From the NCBI RefSeq assembly GCF_051020975.1, contig NC_135041.1, positions 11,048,256 through 11,112,255 of the forward strand: a stretch of 64,000 nucleotides of DNA. The letters run 5' to 3'. The DNA comes from Osmia lignaria lignaria. Taxonomy: Eukaryota; Arthropoda; Insecta; Hymenoptera; Megachilidae. Both the position numbers and the translations under genes were made by a program. How positions within the stretch are numbered: position 1 is the stretch's first letter; each line of letters opens with the position of its first letter. Below, one piece after another: positions 62,601 through 64,000 of this stretch. The notes under the pieces were generated by a model. The model did no database searches, was not told where the DNA came from, and was given only the letters and a program-made list of their open reading frames with translations.

Positions 62601-64000
62601 TTGATTGCGGCTTCCAATTCCGGGTAAGAAGTTTTTTCTAGAGCTTGATTGGGAAATAAATCTGCCACCAAGGAGATGAACAATGGCTCGTCCTCGTCTA
62701 AAGTAATTACATAGTAAATCGAAAGAATTCGTTATGCGAATCTTTGAATATCTCCTTGGCTTTGTAACAAACCGTATTACACAGAGAATTGATAAGGATA
62801 TGTGGCTACTTGATACTCGGATTGGATTCTCGAAAATATAGATTGCAAAATCGTCGGATCAGGTCAATTTGAGCTGATCAAAACAATACCGGACCCAATC
62901 TGAGTATGGGTAACCAAAAATTTTCGAGTTCACATACACCTATCCTTTCGAGAACTCAATTTAATCCGATATTTTTCGGTTGCCGCACACCCCTAAATAT
63001 TACCTATCAATTTTGAGAGATTCATATCTCTCAAAACACGCATGACAATTGTACTCTCTGAATCCTTCGAGTTCACTCTCTTTGATGCTCCAAGAGTTCT
63101 AAGCACGGATAGTATATTTCTCAAGCCAAAATCGTAATGGACCTAAACAGATGATGAAAATTTTATTTTATTTCTTTATTGGGAGTACAATGATACTTCT
63201 AACATGCTTGCCTGTTTAGTTAGTTGCTCTTCGCATAGTTTATACAAGGTGTAAAATTTACGAGCGAGTGTGATATTCTCCAGAAAACCACAGCTAGCTA
63301 ATTTTACTCGAATGATGATCTGTCTGTCGGGTACCATCATTGCAACAGTACGAAATTGAATCTTCAGGTTCTCTGGGAGTTCTTTTCTACCAGCGTATCC
63401 AGGATTCTGCAAATAGGTGCTAAATTAACCTAAGGCACCGATTTTTGATTTCAATTACCATTGTTATGAATATTCCAAGTTCAGGACACATGTCTATCAG
63501 ATCTCCATCGGTGAAAACAAATTGTTTCTTTTTTTCTTTCTTCGCAGCAAGGACAACCGCGACTTGTTGTGCAGCTACAGACAGAACCGGAAGTTCTATT
63601 CTATTAAACTCGTCGAAACACCCCCAGGAGCCACTCTGAGCCAATCCTTTGTAAATTCGGCCTAATCCTCTGTAGTCCATTTGATCGGAACAATTGAAAA
63701 CCACCACATACTTGGCCAATGTTTTACCCATGTCTTTGACTGTTTCCGTTTTTCCAGTTCCGGCTGGTCCACAGGGTGATCCACCCATCGACATCGATAA
63801 AGCTTGTGCCAAAGTTATATAACACCTATGTAAATGTATGAAATTTTTAACAAATTTTCTTCATGATAACTTGAGTTTCTATAGTAATTACCTGTCTGTT
63901 AATGGAGTGATGACCAATCGTTCGGTACAGCCTAGATATTCATTTTGATATGTAAAATTGACGTCGGTTATGCATATGGATGTTTTGTCCAGATCTTCCT
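53691..64000 (-). CDS. Outer-arm axonemal dynein heavy chain, DNAH5/DNAH8 family (C-terminal 2,711 aa, partial)
   Basis: Exons, 5' to 3': 64000-63892, 63825-63459, 63406-63212, 63142-63004, 62697-62421, 62197-61756, 61568-60211, 59855-56278, 56187-55961, 55894-55583, 55512-55061, 55001-54707, 54077-53691. All phases agree. The AAA+ ring is present. P-loops: AAA1 GPAGTGKTET (63770-63741), AAA2 GPTGAGKTT, AAA3 GEQGSAKT, AAA4 GVGGSGKQS. AAA1 Walker B is in CFDEFNR. The coiled-coil stalk and microtubule-binding tip lie within the long exon, and the protein ends LRGVALLCDIK. Phrases such as QVHYDFGLRN, MRMNPKSITAAQMFGRLD and YECPIYRKPQRTD place it with the gamma-type outer-arm chains DNAH5/DNAH8 (kl-3-like in flies). 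These motors drive beating of cilia and sperm flagella; in insects, sperm and chordotonal neurons are the expected sites. The N-terminal tail lies beyond the window. Which paralogue is uncertain. Confidence 0.95.
54289..54645. mobile_element. Foldback element in the last dynein intron
   Basis: The intron 54078-54706 contains two inverted arms. Sequence from 54289 (GGATGACTCC, then ATTCAAAAAATTAT) pairs with 54600-54645 (ATAATTTTTTGAATTT, then GGATCATTCC). Sequence 54405-54455 (CCCCTAAAATTTCGGTTCG, then a long T-run, GAAACCGTT) pairs with 54550-54599 (AACGGTTTC, an A-rich run, CGAACCGAAATTTTAAGGG). The left arm has about 55 extra bases between the two pairing blocks. Transcription of the host gene would give a long hairpin. 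It looks like a non-autonomous repeat, but its family is not known to me. Confidence 0.75.
58000..58900 (-). other. Dynein stalk coiled coil and microtubule-binding tip
   Basis: CC1 runs through LAKLEEASISVEILKRDL and the heptad-rich stretch to 'EEAEAALNTIKPAHI' (about 58900-58560). The tip, with VRKLGRPPHLIMRIMDCVLI and FKMEDYNMETARRVC, lies at about 58560-58260. CC2 (ALQEARLKVAMEDLANAERE, then QRLTEAANVCIRKM) returns to AAA5 near 58000. Confidence 0.85.
59930..60200. repeat. Degenerate TTCTAGAGTT-type short tandem array in a dynein intron
   Basis: Most of the 355-bp intron 59856-60210 consists of variants of a roughly 9-12-bp unit: GTTCTAGAGTTC, GTTCTAGAGCTC, ATTCTAAAATTC, GTTTCAAAGTCC, CTTCCAAAGCTT. 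The repeat degrades gradually toward the left-hand exon, as expected of an old minisatellite. Confidence 0.8.
63143..63211 (-). other. 69-bp GC-AG intron in the dynein gene
   Basis: The exon at 63212-63406 must end after ...EEQLTKQ to join QVHYDFG-type sequence in the next exon. The donor there is CAG|GCAAGC on the minus strand (GC at 63211-63210) and the acceptor is TTTAG. No in-frame GT donor exists nearby; the nearest GT, 8 nt downstream, shifts the frame. AG|GCAAG is the usual context of functional GC donors. Confidence 0.8.

Noticed and set aside
1..64000. tRNA, rRNA or spliceosomal snRNA genes
   Set aside because: No A/B-box pair, no cloverleaf and no snRNA consensus was found on either strand by eye.

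Overview
This is an AT-rich animal nuclear window with GC-richer exons and GT-AG introns from about 50 bp to 17 kb. Its proteins are animal families: a DH-PH Rho exchange factor, a three-dsRBD small-RNA cofactor and an axonemal dynein heavy chain. The style fits an insect, most likely a hymenopteran such as a bee. The species call is inference.

Layout. 1-5.2 kb: no gene I can support, ending in a diverged triple repeat. 5.2-41.5 kb, plus strand: one large gene with a GC-rich promoter (perfect CRE) and a noncoding first exon. Two long introns (16.9 and 9.4 kb) follow, then 13 coding exons (22616-40605) that join in frame into a 1,756-residue RhoGEF. It has a very long disordered N-terminal half and a C-terminal DH-PH module. 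The introns hold small mobile elements, diverged tandem duplications and duplicated short motifs. 41.7-48.6 kb (perhaps to 50.1 kb), plus strand: an apparently noncoding, probably spliced locus full of repeats and potential RNA structures. 51.36-52.41 kb, plus strand: a two-exon dsRNA-binding protein of the R2D2/Loquacious/TRBP/PACT class. 53.69-64.0 kb, minus strand: the motor and C-terminal 2,711 residues of an outer-arm axonemal dynein heavy chain of the DNAH5/DNAH8 family. It converges tail-to-tail on the dsRBD gene and runs off the right edge.

The best candidate for something undescribed is the 42-50 kb RNA locus. It has a tandemly duplicated intron-exon unit and two 314-bp copies (98.4% identical, 2,487 bp apart) of a GC-rich element that folds into several hairpins. 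Between those copies lies an array of TTAGYGTTGCG motifs, most followed by a short CGCG or CGG partner (12 copies in about 0.7 kb). There are also two perfect 9-bp hairpins with 7-nt loops and a pair of mutually exclusive long stems. I could not match it to a known RNA from memory. All exon junctions were derived by eye from splice consensus and reading frame.
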